Source of the DNA: Euglena gracilis
Taxonomy: Eukaryota; Euglenida; Euglenophyceae; Euglenales
Direction: 5' to 3'
Assembly (NCBI GenBank): GCA_039621445.1
Contig: CP154956.1
Location: forward strand, 80,472,474-80,536,473
DNA: 64,000 nt
Part shown: positions 33,226 to 47,537 of the stretch, piece after piece
Layout: every line of letters starts with the position of its first letter
Position numbering within the stretch: position 1 is the first letter of the stretch
Translations under genes and position numbers: made by a program
The notes under the pieces: model-generated
What the model was told of the DNA's origin: nothing
Database searches by the model: none
The model's input: only the letters and a program-made list of their open reading frames with translations

Positions 33226-36200
33226 GTGAGCTTCCATTGTCCTGAGTGGTGCGCATACTAGTCAAACCCCCCACGGTGATTTTGTCTGAACCCCAGTCTG
33301 TTTTCCAAACAAGTTGTGATGCAGACCGTGTTTGCTTGGTTTGTGTCTTCCAAGGGTTTTTTTTTCCGTTCGTGCTTTGTATTTGACTGATTCTCATGGG
33401 CAGTTAGGACAATGCTGGTGGTGGTTCAAGAACCTCTATGGGCTCAGTGGGTGGGTTTGGGGTTCAGGCTTCGAAGCTGGGGGGATACCAATGTTGTTTT
33501 TGTTTTGTTGTTTTGTTTTTTTTTGCATTGGCGAGTTTTTTTGTGGCCTTTGATTCGATTTCTCAGTCTTGAAGTTTTTTTTCGAAACAGTGTAAAACAG
33601 CTGACAGAACATATATTTTAGAACATTCGTTTAAAGAACTTTTATCCAAAGATAACAGATGAGTATGGCCTGTAAAAATGTATGTGTATATAGACCATAT
33701 GCCTGTATGTGTGTGTGCATGTGTATACATGTGTATATGGACCATAAAAGGCTCCCCAGGCCATCTGGGAAGGTGGCATTTCAAGTGTACGTGTGCAGGC
33801 CTCTGCGCATGGGTGTCCAATTTTTGTTCTCTTTTTATTCCGTCATCTGGGCATCGCCTGGATCCACCAGGGCTGTGGGTGGATGCCGTTGGGGACATAT
33901 CCGTCCCCTTGACGGAGGAACAATCCCAAGCTCTGATCAGGGTTTTCTGAAGCAGGCTGGTTGTTGACTCAGAAGACCCCTCCCCGGGGGGGGGGGGGCA
34001 TGCAATTGTTCCTGGTTTCCAGCTGCGACTCGCTGGGTGTGACTTTTTGGCTCTTTTTGATGGGTTTTGAGAGTGGCTTTTTGACCAAGTGGTGTAATCC
34101 AGTGCGAAGCACCGAAAATTTTGGCTATTTTGGCTTGGATCTTTGCCAATCTCAAAAGTTGGTGTCACCCTGGATCCAGCAAATGACTGGAATATTGGGG
34201 TTTGGAGAGGGTGTTTAAGGCAAACCTAAAAAAAATCGGCTCCAAAGCCCAGAATTTTCAAGTATTTCAAAATGAAGGGGAATGTGTGTTGTTGTTTTTT
34301 AAGTCCCTGAGGGGCTGGCAACCCCCCCCCCCTGGGGGTCTTGAAGCTGAAGGGAACAGCCATTCATTTTTTATTTTTTCCCGCCGGGTTTGCCAAATTG
34401 TCCACCAGGTGGGGTCTTTTAGAAAGCCCAGGTATTGATTGCTGTTGGGGAGCGCGCACCCTACGGACGCGGAGAGGAAACCCTCGTTGACTCCCGTGTG
34501 CGGCAAACGTGGCAGCCGGGCAGTGGTACGCTTTGTTTATTGGTGTGTGAAACTGACAGTTTTGTGAAGCAGACCCCGATTTAAAAATTGCATGGTCCAA
34601 GAAAAGGGTTTGTTTTAATTGCCCATGATGTAACCACCCCATATCATACCACCATTTAAACCCCCTGAACAATTTTACACGTGTTTTGCATACTCAAGAA
34701 ACTTTGCAGGCGGAAGACCAAAACAGATCCGTCCAAATAAGTTGCACCCCAACAAGAAACGACGTGATAAAATGATGTTTTTTTTGGGAATTTGAGGCAG
34801 CGAGGACAAAAAGAAATATCCAAATTGCTGCAATGTTTTGTTGTCTAATGAACAAACGCCCAACTCCCTAGTCGTTGTCTTATTTTAAGGCTGCTTTGTG
34901 TTTGAGCTGTAGTTTCACCGGTCAAGTTCACATTCATTTTGGATGAAGCATGAGGTGAGGGGTTTGTGCATTTATTGTGTGGAGGTTATTGGGGGGCGTT
35001 TATTGGGCTGTCCCAGCCTGAAGCCAATTCCTTCCGAATCGCATCCAGCTGCGCAACCCCAACTGGGAGACATCCTTGTCTCTTCTTGGAACCTGCTCAT
35101 TTGTTTGGCACACACCTGCCCAACAGTTTTGTTTTATAATTGGGGCACCAACCGCCAACCTGGTGGACCCAACCTCTCTTTCTGGGGGAGGTTTAAATTT
35201 TGGGGTCAAATATTTTGGCACCTCGCGCCGAAAATTGGAAGACCCCTCTAAAGGGCATTCTCCCGCCGCCCTGGGGGGGGGGGGGTCAGGTTGTGACTCC
35301 CCTCCAGTCCTTTTTGATCAGAGACTGTTGTTGGACCTTAAGGGAAAAAATCGTCGTGGACTTCTGCTTCAACTTGACAGTTTTTTTTGTCAATTAAATC
35401 AAAGTTCTGACAACAAAACCAACAGAGCCCTGCTTCTCAAGGAGGTGCCATTTCCAAGTGTGAGCAGAGCCCAATTTCCATTTGCTCGCACGCATTAAGC
35501 TGGAGGCAGGGCTTTCCGACTGCTCTGTTTGTGTCTGTTTGCATTTTTCTTTTAATGCCAATGGCCATCCCTTGGGGCTTTTGAGGCTTTTATTCCATTT
35601 CCCATTTCACTCCGTGAAAATGGCATGTGCCCCCGTTTGCAACACACCCACCACACGTGGAAGACCCGTGGTCGTTGACTCTAAGATATGGGACGACCCC
35701 CCCCCCGGTTGTTGAGCGTGGGCCAAAAGTGTCCAAAAATGACCAAAGAGAGCCAAAGAAAAGCCCACGTGTGGACACTTTTTGGCCAGCCAAAAATGAC
35801 CAAGAACAGCCAAAGGAAAGCCCATGTGTGGACAGTTTTTTTCCGGCCTCCCCCAGCCCTGTCTGACGACCCCTGGGTCAGAGACAAATATCAGGGGCTG
35901 TTGGACAAGGGGGGATAGCAGCAGTTGTTCAAAAAGGGTTCGAAATGGATGAATGTACACTGTATTTAGGTATCCCCAATAAAACTTTCAATATTTAGTC
36001 CTGTCTTGTAATACTTCCCCCTTCTTTTTTCTTATATATTCAACCAAAGTTTCAAGCCAGCTCGTCATAATTTTTCTGAAATGCAGGAAATGGAGGGGAG
36101 CATTCATCAAATGAAATGCAAATGAAATGAAATGGAAATGTAGTGAAAATGGGATATAACGAAGGGCACACACACATTGTTCAGAAAGCATAGAAAGTTA

Positions 36201-39200
36201 GAAAGTTTAGAAATACTGTGCATACAGGGTTCTGGGTGGATGGAAACTGCTGCTTGTTTCCTCCCCGTTTAACCGCCATTTAACCATTTCAAAGTTTCTT
36301 TTTTTTAAATTCAGAATGTCAGTCAAATGATTTTATTCCTGCCCAACTGTCGTGCAGCCAAGGGAGTGGTGTGCAGGGGAAATCATGCCTCTCGCTCCCG
36401 CCTTCGAACAGTTGATGGCCCTGGTGGCAACTGGGCTGCCCAGACCAGCCCGCGGATCTGCGGCTGTACCGCCTGCTCCTCTACGCCCCCGGCGACCACT
36501 TCGCTCTGCACCGCGACTCCGAGAAGGACGCCGGCATGTTCGGGACGGTAATCGTGCAGCTGCCATCTCGGTTTACGGGCGGCATCGCGGGTCCCCGCTT
36601 TATTTTGCACAGATCACCCAAACTTCCTGGAAAGCATAGCAACAGCAGGCCTAAGCCATATTGTGTGTGATCTGGTTTCATTTCAGTTGGATTTATCACC
36701 CAAAATATGAACCTTGAAGTGAATGTCTTCTTTTTTTTTCCATTTGTTTGCCCACTGGATGCCCACCTTTCGTTTGGGCGTTGTCGGGTTTGGTCAGCCG
36801 GGCCCCACGTGAATCAGGGACATCGCGGCATCGGGACAAATGCGTTCCAGCGGCGGTCCGACCGTGCCCTGGTCGTTCAGCATGGCGGGGAAACGCGCCG
36901 CTTTGACTGCACGTTGGAGGGGCTGTCCCCCTTCAACTGCCCAAGGCAAGCCTGCGGCTGGGCCAAATGAAGGCCAAGGAGTTGTAAAAAGGAATTCTTG
37001 CGGGGGGAAAAAGTTCAAAAAAGACCAGAAAGGGTGATTTGTTGTTATTTTGGGCCGCACGGATTATCGAAAAATTTCGAAAGTTTTGAAAAAATAATAC
37101 CACATTTTCATCTGTTGGTACACCATGATTTGTGTTTTGCCAACTAATGAGATTGCCCTCTTGCGTCGTTAGTCTGAAGGCTTGGAGATTTTTTTACACG
37201 CTCTGAAATGATGGCATCTGGAATTGTAAAAGTAACGCCATGGCAATTTTCATCTTTTTAGTTCTTCTATTTTATGAAAGCTGTCTTTTGTGTCCCTCCC
37301 CTTTGAGGGTTTCAGTCTTTTGTTCGAAAATAGTTTTTGATTTGGTTGATTTTTTTGAAAAGAAAACTCGGCATGATTGGTTCGATGGCATGTTCAAAAT
37401 AATGAGGTTTTCCACGTAATCCCCCAGAAAAGCCAACTGAGTGTATTTTGCTCTCAATGGTTTGTATGAAAGCACAAAAGCAAGTTGGTGGGAGCTTTAG
37501 GTGGACATAGGAAAGCACGTCAAAAATGTTTATCTTTTAATGGTTCCTTTGGGAGTTTGCTTTGTGTGTTTGGCCATGTGTGTTTGTTCACCCTCATGGT
37601 TTGGATTTCAAAGCAAAAAAAAATAACGTTTAGCCCAGACAGTTTGGTTGAAGTTGAAGTTGAATGTAATGCAATCGGCAATCTCCACGTCATGCAATCT
37701 CTACCGTGAATTGCAAGGCTTACGTTGTGCTTGTTTCTTTGCTGCGTTGTATGCAGATTGTGAACATCAACTGGAGGAGGTGGCATCTGGGTATCGGTTG
37801 GCGCTGGTGTATTCGCTGTGCTGGAAGGGACCGTTCAGGGGAATGTTCCAGAATAAAAAATACTCTGAATTATTCATTTTTCAGAAAGATGTAGGATTCA
37901 AGACTCCAATTGAAAAAAATGCTCTTTTTTATTTCAATGAGTTATCTTGAAGGAATGCTTGCACGCACTTTGCAAAATGATGCCGAAACTGTGTCTGGCA
38001 TAATTTTATTAATTGATAATTTTGTTTATTAATATGATACATATTGCTAAATATTATTTTAAAAAATATGTAGTGCGTAAAGCTATATATAATATTATAC
38101 ATCTGACATGAAATATGAGATAAATGCTGAGTATTAATAAATGGCACAATTTTATTAATTTGCCAGAAAACGGAAATGATGCTCTGAAAGGCTATCCGTA
38201 AAATCCAGGCTATAAAACAGGTGTATGCCGCAAGAGGCATGTAGTGTAGGGGATACACCATTAGCGTTTGTTGCTGAAGACCCCGGTTCGAGTCTGGGTG
38301 CCGCATCACATTCATTCATTTTCCCCCTTTTACAGGGTTTTGGTGTAAATTGGCCATATCTCGGGCTGGGCGGGGAGTTGCAGGAAATCAAAATACTGTT
38401 GGATATGACGTTTGAAGGGCAACAAGGTCTCTGGACAGTTTGCTTGATTTACCTTCATTTTCGAGATATTTGGCATTTCTAGATTTTTGGGCCCCCCAAA
38501 AAACGGCCCAAAACAGGCAGAAAATGGCCATTTCTCGGGCCAGGCGGGGAATGCCGGAAAGACCATAAAGGGAAGACCACAGGGCGTGGCGTTCTGAGGG
38601 CTTCAGTTGATGCTTTAAATTTTCAATTTCTCAAAAATGAAGCGGAAGGAAAAAAAGTTTATGTTGAAAAAAATTATGTTTTTTTATGTCCAAACATGTG
38701 CCAAAAACGGCCGAAAATGCCTCAAAAAAAAAGAGGCTGCGGAATCAGGGATTAATTCTGGCCAGCCGCAGAGTCACCGGGAAAGCCAGGTGCCGTTGGG
38801 TAGGGCGTCGCACGGGCTTGAAATATTTTATTGGGCCCATTGGACGATTCAGCGGCCCTGGGGAGTTATTCCCAAAGTTCACTTTTTCTTGCAGGCAGAT
38901 AGACCTGTTTTTTACGGTTCTTTTTTTTTAACCTAGCTCCGGCAAACCGGGAAAAACTCGGGCCAGACACAAAACTAGGATTAACATAGGGGTTCGGAAG
39001 ATGCCCGGGACGATGGGGGGTATTTCTGTACGTGACAACTTCCCGAGGTGGGCGTCGGTTCATACCGGATAAGTTAATGCTCCCGAGGTGGCCCCGAAAG
39101 GGGGGGGGGTATTACCCACAAAAGGATAAGAGCTCAGCCACCCCCGCCCTCAATATAGAACCTTTGCATAATTTTCGGACCATGAGATACCAAAAGCATC

Positions 39201-42200
39201 AAAGAGGGTCTCTGAAAAACATTTTTGTTTGAAGACAAAGCAAATCAAATTTCAAATTGCAAACCATTTTAGATCTTTCACCAAGTCTGAAAGGATCCTG
39301 TCTCGCCGCTAACCCGAATTTAGTCAGGTTTCCATGTATGCCCTCCTTCTTAACCACTGAGCAAGAGTCATCCAACGTGTATAAAAGCACGTAACGTTCT
39401 GAGGTAAATGTGCCAAATGTTTTGGGGGAAGAACCTGAACCCTAAATGCAAGGCGCACCTGTGGGTAAACCTTTTTTTTTATATCAGACAAGGGTTTTTT
39501 TTGTGCGAAGGGGGGGGGCTAGGCACTAAATTTCAAGGGTTTTTACCTGATAAAAAAAGTGGCATAAACTCATGCACCAGCCCCATATTTGCTTTGAGTG
39601 GGTACACACCCAGCCCATTACATACACATAATTCAATGTTTATGGGTATAATCTCAGCCAACCTTTGAGGGTGTTATATGCCACTCCAAGAGTGGACAAC
39701 TGGTCTCCCATTGGATGCTGCTGAGGTTTCGAAGCTTGGTTAGCCCAAGGTCCATCCTCCAACAGACCCCTGGGCTGCCCGGCAGAACTCTGCCAAGCGC
39801 TGCATCTCACTCGTCACACGAGCTGTGCCGTGTGCTTGGCGCTGCGATAACTGCCCGCAACTTGGCTGCCATTTTGGGGCTGGGTTGATCTCCCCGCAAT
39901 GGGTCACCAAGATTTTGCGGTGACCCAACTTAGGCGGCGCATCTCGCACTTAAGCTTTTTTTGGTCGATTTGCGCATTTTCACACATCGACCATTTTTTA
40001 TTTTGCCGCCGGCGTTGCAAGGGGTGAGAGCAGGGTTGTATGGGAAGCTCCGCAGACATGAGGTAGGTAGTAGGGGGGGGTCCCCCCAACCCCCCTAGTT
40101 TCGGAACCGGGGTCCCCCCCTCCCCCCTTTGCGGGGGCAAAAAAAAAATCTTCCGGTGCTTCGCGCCAGGTGTGTACTTTAGGACCGTCTTGAGGCTCAA
40201 TATGAAATTTTGGCAAAATGGCCAAAATTGGTCGAAAAATGGTCGTAACTCGGGCTAGGCAGGGAGTTGCGGGGAAATCAAAATACTGTTAGATAGGACA
40301 TTTTAAGGGCTTCAATTTAGGCATCCGGACATTTCCTTTGATTCCCCACCATTTTTGAAAAATTTCAGAAAAATTGATTTTTCTTTGACCCCCAAAACGA
40401 CCTAAATTTTCGGCGACCGAAAACTGGAGGTAGGAGAGGGGGTCCCCCCCACCCCCCCCCTCCGAGATTCCCATACAAGCCTGGGTGAGAGCGAGAGGCA
40501 ACATGATTGGACAAAATACGAGCGGATTATCATTTTGGGCACCCGCTCTCCCAGGAGTTAGGTGTTTTTTTGCTGTTTTTTTTTAAGGTTGGAATGACAA
40601 AACCCCCAGACCTATCCCCCCAAAGTGGAAAAACACCGACAAAAACACCAAAATCCCGGTACCGCCTCCCCCCATTCTCTGTGTGACAACTGCCAGCGCC
40701 AGGTGGTGCTCTGGAGGTGAGGTGGCAGGTCCGCTCCTTTGCTTGCTTTCTGAAGTTACGCGGCACGTTGTGGAGGTTTTTGAAATTGGTTACGAAAAGA
40801 GTGGAAGTGCACATGCCACATAAACAATGGACAAAAAGAAAACTGCTACTGGGGATTGATGAGGGGGATACAGAACAAAGGAGGATTGGCGCCAGTTTCC
40901 TGTTGAATTCCGTGTCAAGTTGCCCATCAATGCCCCACTGGTGTATAAGACTCCGTGGCACCCACACAGTAGCGTAAATGATGTCGATGTGCGCAAATGC
41001 GCACACCGACCATTTCAAAACCAACCAAGAACCTCCTATGGAAGTGTATTTGGAGCTGGAAAGTGAATGTGACAACACCGTGATAGTACCTCCGTTGTAT
41101 TCCTGTGGTTCTGGACCCCCTCTGTTGAATGGTGCTGGTATGTTTGGGTGGTTGGTTTGCGCAAATGCGCACATCAACCATTAAAATGGTTGCTCTTCAC
41201 ATTTGTGGGCACCAACCAAAATTCTTTTTCGTTTTGAAGCTTTGGCAACAGGGACTTCTGAGACAAGAGAAGGATCGCAACAGGAGGTGAGCAGATTGTG
41301 GAGGTGTTGTGCTCAAAATGGAGGTGTTGTAGAATATGTCTGAGAAGGTCGGATGAAGCGTGTCAGTGTATTGCATTACATGGTCCCATGAACACTGGGA
41401 TTTCCGGGTCAGCGGACATATTCATGTTCAGCCAATGCACTGTAAACCCCCCCCCAAATATGAAACCCCCCCTGAGGACCTTGAAATCCCGCCCGAATAT
41501 AACCCCCCCCCTCCGGCGCAAAGTGCCGGAAGGAGAAATTTTCGACAAAATCTCTCCCGAAATTGTTATTTTTGGCAGATTTGGGAGCACTTTTTACCAA
41601 AAACATGTGGAAATTGCTCTTTTGCCCGAAAACTGAAAATTTTTGGACCCCAAGGGTGGGCGTATTTGTGATTTTGGACCGAAAAAGTGACTGCTGGATC
41701 CCTCCCAGGAAGTTGATTTTTCCTACCGAATATAAAACCCCCCCAAATATAAAACCCCCCCTCAGGGTCTTGAAATTTCTGCCCAAATCAGGCATTTGCT
41801 TAAGGGATTGCAGTACCCCCCCCCCGGGGGGGGGGGGGGGGGGCTGGACTGCAGCTAGTCCAAATTTGGCTAGTGGGTTTTCTAGCAGCCCCGGGGGGGG
41901 GGGGGTCTGCTAGCAGGGCTAGCTAGTGGGGGGAAAAAATCCAGTGACCGGCGCGAAGCGCCGAAAATTTTTTTGGGACACCCAAAAATGGCCAAAAATG
42001 CCCGTTTTTGGCCATTTTTGGGATTTTTTGGAACGAAATCAGCCCAAAACCTGTTAAAAATTTCATTTTTCCTCTGGCGCGCAGAGGGGGGTCTAGCTAG
42101 TCCACTTTTTCCAGTGTCTAGCCGATTGGCTAGCCAGTACCCCTCCCCCCGGGGTACTTAAGCAAATGCCTGGCCCAAATATAAAACCGGGAGGGTTTTA

Positions 42201-45200
42201 TTTTATATTTGGGGGGGGGGTACTTCATTTTCGGACTAAAATTCTGGGGATGAAGGGCACTTCTAAACCCTGTTTTTCATGATGAAACCTGAAAATGGTG
42301 TTTATTTTGAGGTTTCAGCGACTCAGAAATGGTTTTTCACAGCTTCAACTGCCGTTGCCCAAATTCGGGCCGGCAGGCTGGTCCTTTTTTTATATTTAAG
42401 TTCTTCGGAACACCTCGCATTTAAGGATTTCAAAACTCCGGTGGTGCCACACCCTCTAAATGGTACATGTGTTAAGTTGCACAAGAGGTTGGTGTGCGCA
42501 GATGCGCAAACCGACCCAAAAGTCTGTTTTCGTGTTTTCACAAACCAACCACTTCTACAGTTTTACAAACACGTCAATTTTGGCTGGCACACATTGGATT
42601 TTTCACAGTTACACAAACGGTTGGTGTGCACATTTGCGCACACCATCCATTTACGCCTTTGCCCACCCGACCACCAATTTCCCATACAGCCAAGTTTCAG
42701 GGTACGGTTTCAGGCTTGTGCAGTCAATATCCTGCGTTTATGAGACAGCCATTGCAGGGTTCAAAACACACCTGCTGGGTGTTGTGTATACCATATGCTG
42801 CGGTGATACCTGCTCTTAGGCACCCTATTTGTCAAAGTCCCTGCTTTCACCTCCGCATCCTGGGGCACCACATCACATCCTGCTTCCATTTTTGGGTTTT
42901 TGGGGTCATATCTTGCTGTTTTCGTAAAAAAAAAAAATGTCGATGCACATCGACAAAGAAAAAAGCTTAAGTGCGAGATGCGCCGCCTAAGCCCAACCCC
43001 AACGTAGCTCACTGCGCCAATCCCACCCCCCCCCCACACCCCGGGGGTGGCTGATGCTCTGAAAGTGGCACAGCTGGCACGGAAGAAGCAAAGGAAGGAA
43101 ATGGTATATTGAACCAGGTGGTGTAGTGGAGTGCCCCCCAGGAGGTGGCTGACTTTTTTCAGAAATTTATTCAAATGCTTTTTGAGTGGAAAAATGCCTC
43201 CAACCAACGCCGGGTTGGTTTCCTTCATACGTATCTTTGAGCAAGCTGGGGGCAGGGAGCAAACAGCAGACCTTTGTTAGGTCCAAGCTCCAGGGGGGAT
43301 CTCTGAACAGAGTGGCAAGTTGGGCAGTCCAAATGTATTTTTATGGAAAAGGTATGAACCAATTTGGTTAGGCTAATTACTCGCAGATTTAGAATCATAA
43401 ATCTAATAATAAATTTATAAAATAATGTTTTCATGTGGTGACCCCCAGGAGGGCATTTTCCCCGAACAAACCCGCCCATGTTTTGTTTTTTTTAAAAAAA
43501 CCCACCTGTCACCTTCCCCCGGTCGGTGGCTCACCCACCCACCCACAAAAAATCTCCCAAAATTGGCTGAGAACCCTTGAAATAGAGTATATCTGTCTCG
43601 CAAAAAGTATGAGAATGTTGACCCTGCAGAATAGTAATGAAAAGGGCACGCCCATTCTTTGGGTCAACACACAGGGATACGTCCATCCATCTTTTGTTGT
43701 TTTTCAGAATTCGGGAGCATACAATCACTTAGTCACTGTCCCACCCCCCCCACCCCTGGGGGGGGGGGGGTGACTGGCTTTTTCAGAGTGACTGACTGGT
43801 TTTTGGCCCGGACCCCCTCCTCCGGGGGGGGGGGGGTCAGCAAAAAAAAACCACAAAAGTGACCCGGCGCCGAAGGCGTCGGAATTTTTTTGTTTTGGCT
43901 TTTTTCCATGTTTTGGGTCAAATATCTTTTGGATTCCAGAGTAGCCGACCCCCCCGGGGGGGTAGTGGTGATTGGCTTCCCGAAAAAAAGTGATTGACTG
44001 GTTTTTGGAAAGTGGAGTGACCCCCCCTCCCCCCCCCGGGGGTCGGTAAAAAATTGTATGTTCAGAGTGACAGCTTTCAAAGGTCGTGCAAACCCTTCAA
44101 GCTGATGGGATGCCAGTCAATTCTGACGCTGCGACAGATGGCCGCCCTTTCTTCGTCCTCCTTGACCATGCCCGGGGATTGGTGGGACCAAATTTGGTGA
44201 ATTAGCACCGGAACGTTTGGAGCAGCAGAACTCCCATTGACGTGTGTTCAGAAATGCTTCTTTTGGGTTTACTCGTATTTTCCAGCATCTGATGCCACGC
44301 GGATTTTGCGCGATATGTGCCGTTATTTTGTGGGTTTTTGTTGGTGTTATCGTTCAGCAATAATCGGGCACCAGGGGAAGGCCGGGAGGCCAGATTTGAG
44401 TGGGTGGGGGAGCAGGTTGCGTGCCACAAATTTCAGCAGGCCATGTGTGGGAACAGCCCTGGGAACCTACGCAACCTATGCCAGCTAGTGAGGACCAAGT
44501 TTCCATTTGTGGGAAAGGCCGGCTGTTGGCTCTAAATTTTAAACGTCGCACTGATGAGAATAATTGTGATTCACTTGTTTTTAAATTAACTCACATCTAC
44601 CGGTTGAACTCGTTTTAAATAATCTCAATGACTAGAAATTGGCAAAAGTTTGCGATGGATCATGGATGTCTATTCCTGGAGCTGGAGGCTTAAAGGTAAA
44701 ATTTAAGAAATTTGGGACTACATTTTTTCCTGACCAGCAAATGGGTCAGAAAAGCGCAAATTTCTCTGTTTTGCAGATGTACAAGTCCCAACAGTCTTTC
44801 GCAAAGCTCGATTTCGCGCCAGATTTCTCATGCTTTTTTTGTCAGTGTTGCTATCCCCCAGTGTGCATTTATCCACGGCCAAACCAGCTCCCGGCAGCGC
44901 CTACACCGAGGCCACACTCGGGCACCATGGGGAGGATGCTTTGAAAGGGCGTGACCGTGCCATCGTGGTGCTTCTGCAAAGTGTGAGTGAAGGCCTCCCG
45001 GAAGATCAACAACTTGAGCAGGGATGAATTAGCTCATCCCAGTGGATATTTTGCTTCGTTCTTTTCAGGTGTTGAAAGTTCTCAGTGCCCAACGAGGTGT
45101 GAAGAAACTTTCCTCATTATGCGCACACAGACACACTCAGTATCAGAATTTGTCAGAGCCCTAACGTCCCATTTTGTAGATTTTTCTGAGGGAAATTTCC

Positions 45201-46842
45201 AAAAGTTTTGTTCACCACAGAGAGTTACAAAGTGGTGCACTAATGGATGTGGGTGCACAATGGCTTCGGGACAAAAAGAACTTGATTGATAAGGGGATTC
45301 TGGACTTCAAACATAAATATATATACATATATATGTATATATATACATAAATATATATATATATATATTCGATGAAGCCATGACGCAGTTCTTTTTGTTT
45401 TATTCACCCCTGATTTCAACCCTTGTAAATTCCGTTTATGGAAAGGACGCATTCCGCATCTTTAAGGGTTTCAAACAAAGAATAACGTTTCAATTCAGCG
45501 ATTCCCCCGGCTCAATCTTTTCACCCAGGCCCGATTTCCCTGTGATGATTTATGTTTTGCACATCCCTGCAAAGGGACCTTCATTTTGTACGCGTGGATC
45601 GGACTGTGATAGCAGACATTGACTCCGATGTCCGTGGCTATCACTGATGTGCGTTTTGAGCGTGACGAAACAAGCTGTCGTGATGAAGTTCAGTTGGGAG
45701 TCTCGGTCACATGGAACCTCATGTCAAATCCGTATTCCCAGAGGCAATTCAACAACTTTGTTTCTTTCAACCCCCCACCCCTTCTCAGCTGATTTGTGTT
45801 GGGAAGATTTTTCTTGAGTGTGTGCGTGGTCGCTGAAGGGGAAACCAGTCCCCCCTCCCCCCACAAGGTCTCGGCGTGGCAGCCCGTCGAAGACTCCGAT
45901 GATTCCGAAGATTCCGATCTGCCACGCGAGCGGCAGACCTCGCTCAGCCACTGGATGACCTTGGGGGGCCAGCCTCTTGAACTCAGACAGGCTTCCAGCT
46001 GTTGTGAAGCCATAATTTAGGCTTTGTGTAATGCATAGTGCGGCGAACGTCATTTTTTTTACTGCCATCCCCCCCCCCTGGATTGGTCCTCCCCCGCCCA
46101 TGATATTGTTCTGTACCATGACCTGTCTCCTTCCTCCGTGCCCATTGACCTGTCCTCTCTTTTTGTTGTAATTTTTTTTGCCTAAATGCATGCATTGTTC
46201 CTTGGCTTCTAATCACAAATGTGCCAAAATATCGCTCTTTTAAATCCTGGTGTGGGAGTGTGGGGAGGTCGAAAAATGCTTCTCTCCCTCTGCCTGGACC
46301 CTCCCCCAAAGATTGCCCTCTATCTCTGTAACCCAACCCCCCACTCATAGCACCCCCCCCCCCTCAGGGCCAACCACCAAACAGGACCTTATAACTTTTA
46401 GGGGTTATAAGTGGGGGAGGGGTTGGTTTATTTGGTTGCTTGTCTGGCATCTCTTTTCAGGGAAAGGTGCATAATTTTTAAGGATAATCATTTCAAATTT
46501 TAAGGGTTTTTTGAATGCTTTTTTGGCTTTTTAAGGTTCTTTTTTTCCAAGGTCGGTCCAAGGCCATCCAGGCATCAAACGGGCCCAACATCAACAAAGA
46601 ATCAAAGAAAAAGTCGAAACCCCATTTTTTTGAGTTTCAGTGGATGGATAATTATTCTAGCGATGCCGGAATTTTTTTCTTGGAGTTAGATTATTTTCGT
46701 AAAGGGTTAGCAACTTTTCTTATGCTACGTTAGAGAAAAAAAATTGGCCAGATGAAATTTTAAGGCCTTTTAATGTATTTTAAGGCATTTGATAAAAAAA
46801 TTTGGGGTTTTAAGGGGTTTAAAGGTTTTAGACACTTTTAAT

Positions 46843-46894
<52 letters not shown>

Positions 46895-47491
46895 CGATGA
46901 TGATGATGATGACGACGACGATGATGACGATGGTGGTGGTGGTGGTGGTGGTGGTGGTGGTGGTGGTGGTGGTGGTGGTGGTGGTGGTGGTGGTGGTGGT
47001 GGTGGTGGTGGTGGTGATGGGGATGATGGTGGTGGTCGTGGTGGTGGTGATGGTGCTGATGATGCCCGGGGAAGCTGTGTGAATGGAGGGGCAGTTGCAG
47101 GTATCTATCCCCACTTTCTGTCTTGCTTTTGGTGCACTGCTTCATATGTTGTCATCATACCAGTTGGACGTCTGCGTTTGGAAGGCTGCGCTTCGAGGCG
47201 GTCAAGGACCTGGTCGTGGACAGTCACGGGACAGCCGCGGGAGCCGAGGAACGGCAGCCGCGCTGGCAGGAGACCCGGGAGCCGGCCAGGCAGCCATGTG
47301 GGACCGGCAGCATTTCAGTGAAAACCACTGGCTGAATGGAGCCAACAAAGGATTGCGCCTGGGTCAGGAGTGAGGTGACCTGTGCAGATGTTGTCTGCCG
47401 CTGTGGGTGGTTGCCTCTCAGCCTGAAGGGCAAAGGGGGGGACGGACACATGCTCCTTACACGTCGAAGATGCCGGCACATTTACAGAATT

Positions 47492-47537
<46 letters not shown>

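Larger units (their letters stand above)
37833..44285. other. 6.4-kb intron region of gene 3
   Basis: It contains AT-rich DNA (37980-38160), the tRNA-like unit, repeated CGGGC(T/C)(A/G)GGC(A/G)GGGA motifs (38365, 38538, 40254), a 3-kb inverted-repeat unit (39929-42993) and MITEs. Any exon for the segment between GYRL and ALKGRDRA other than 44286-44329 was missed or lies here unrecognised. Confidence 0.4.

Noticed and set aside
45619-45794. Open + frame ITDVRFERDETSCRDEV as an oxygenase exon
   Set aside because: It does not match the subfamily at this position and would conflict with the neighbouring exon phases; composition alone is not enough.
46789-47114. Poly-Met/Val and poly-His/Ile frames over the ATG/GGT array
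   Set aside because: Trinucleotide microsatellite; the flanking exon at 47164 has its own acceptor.
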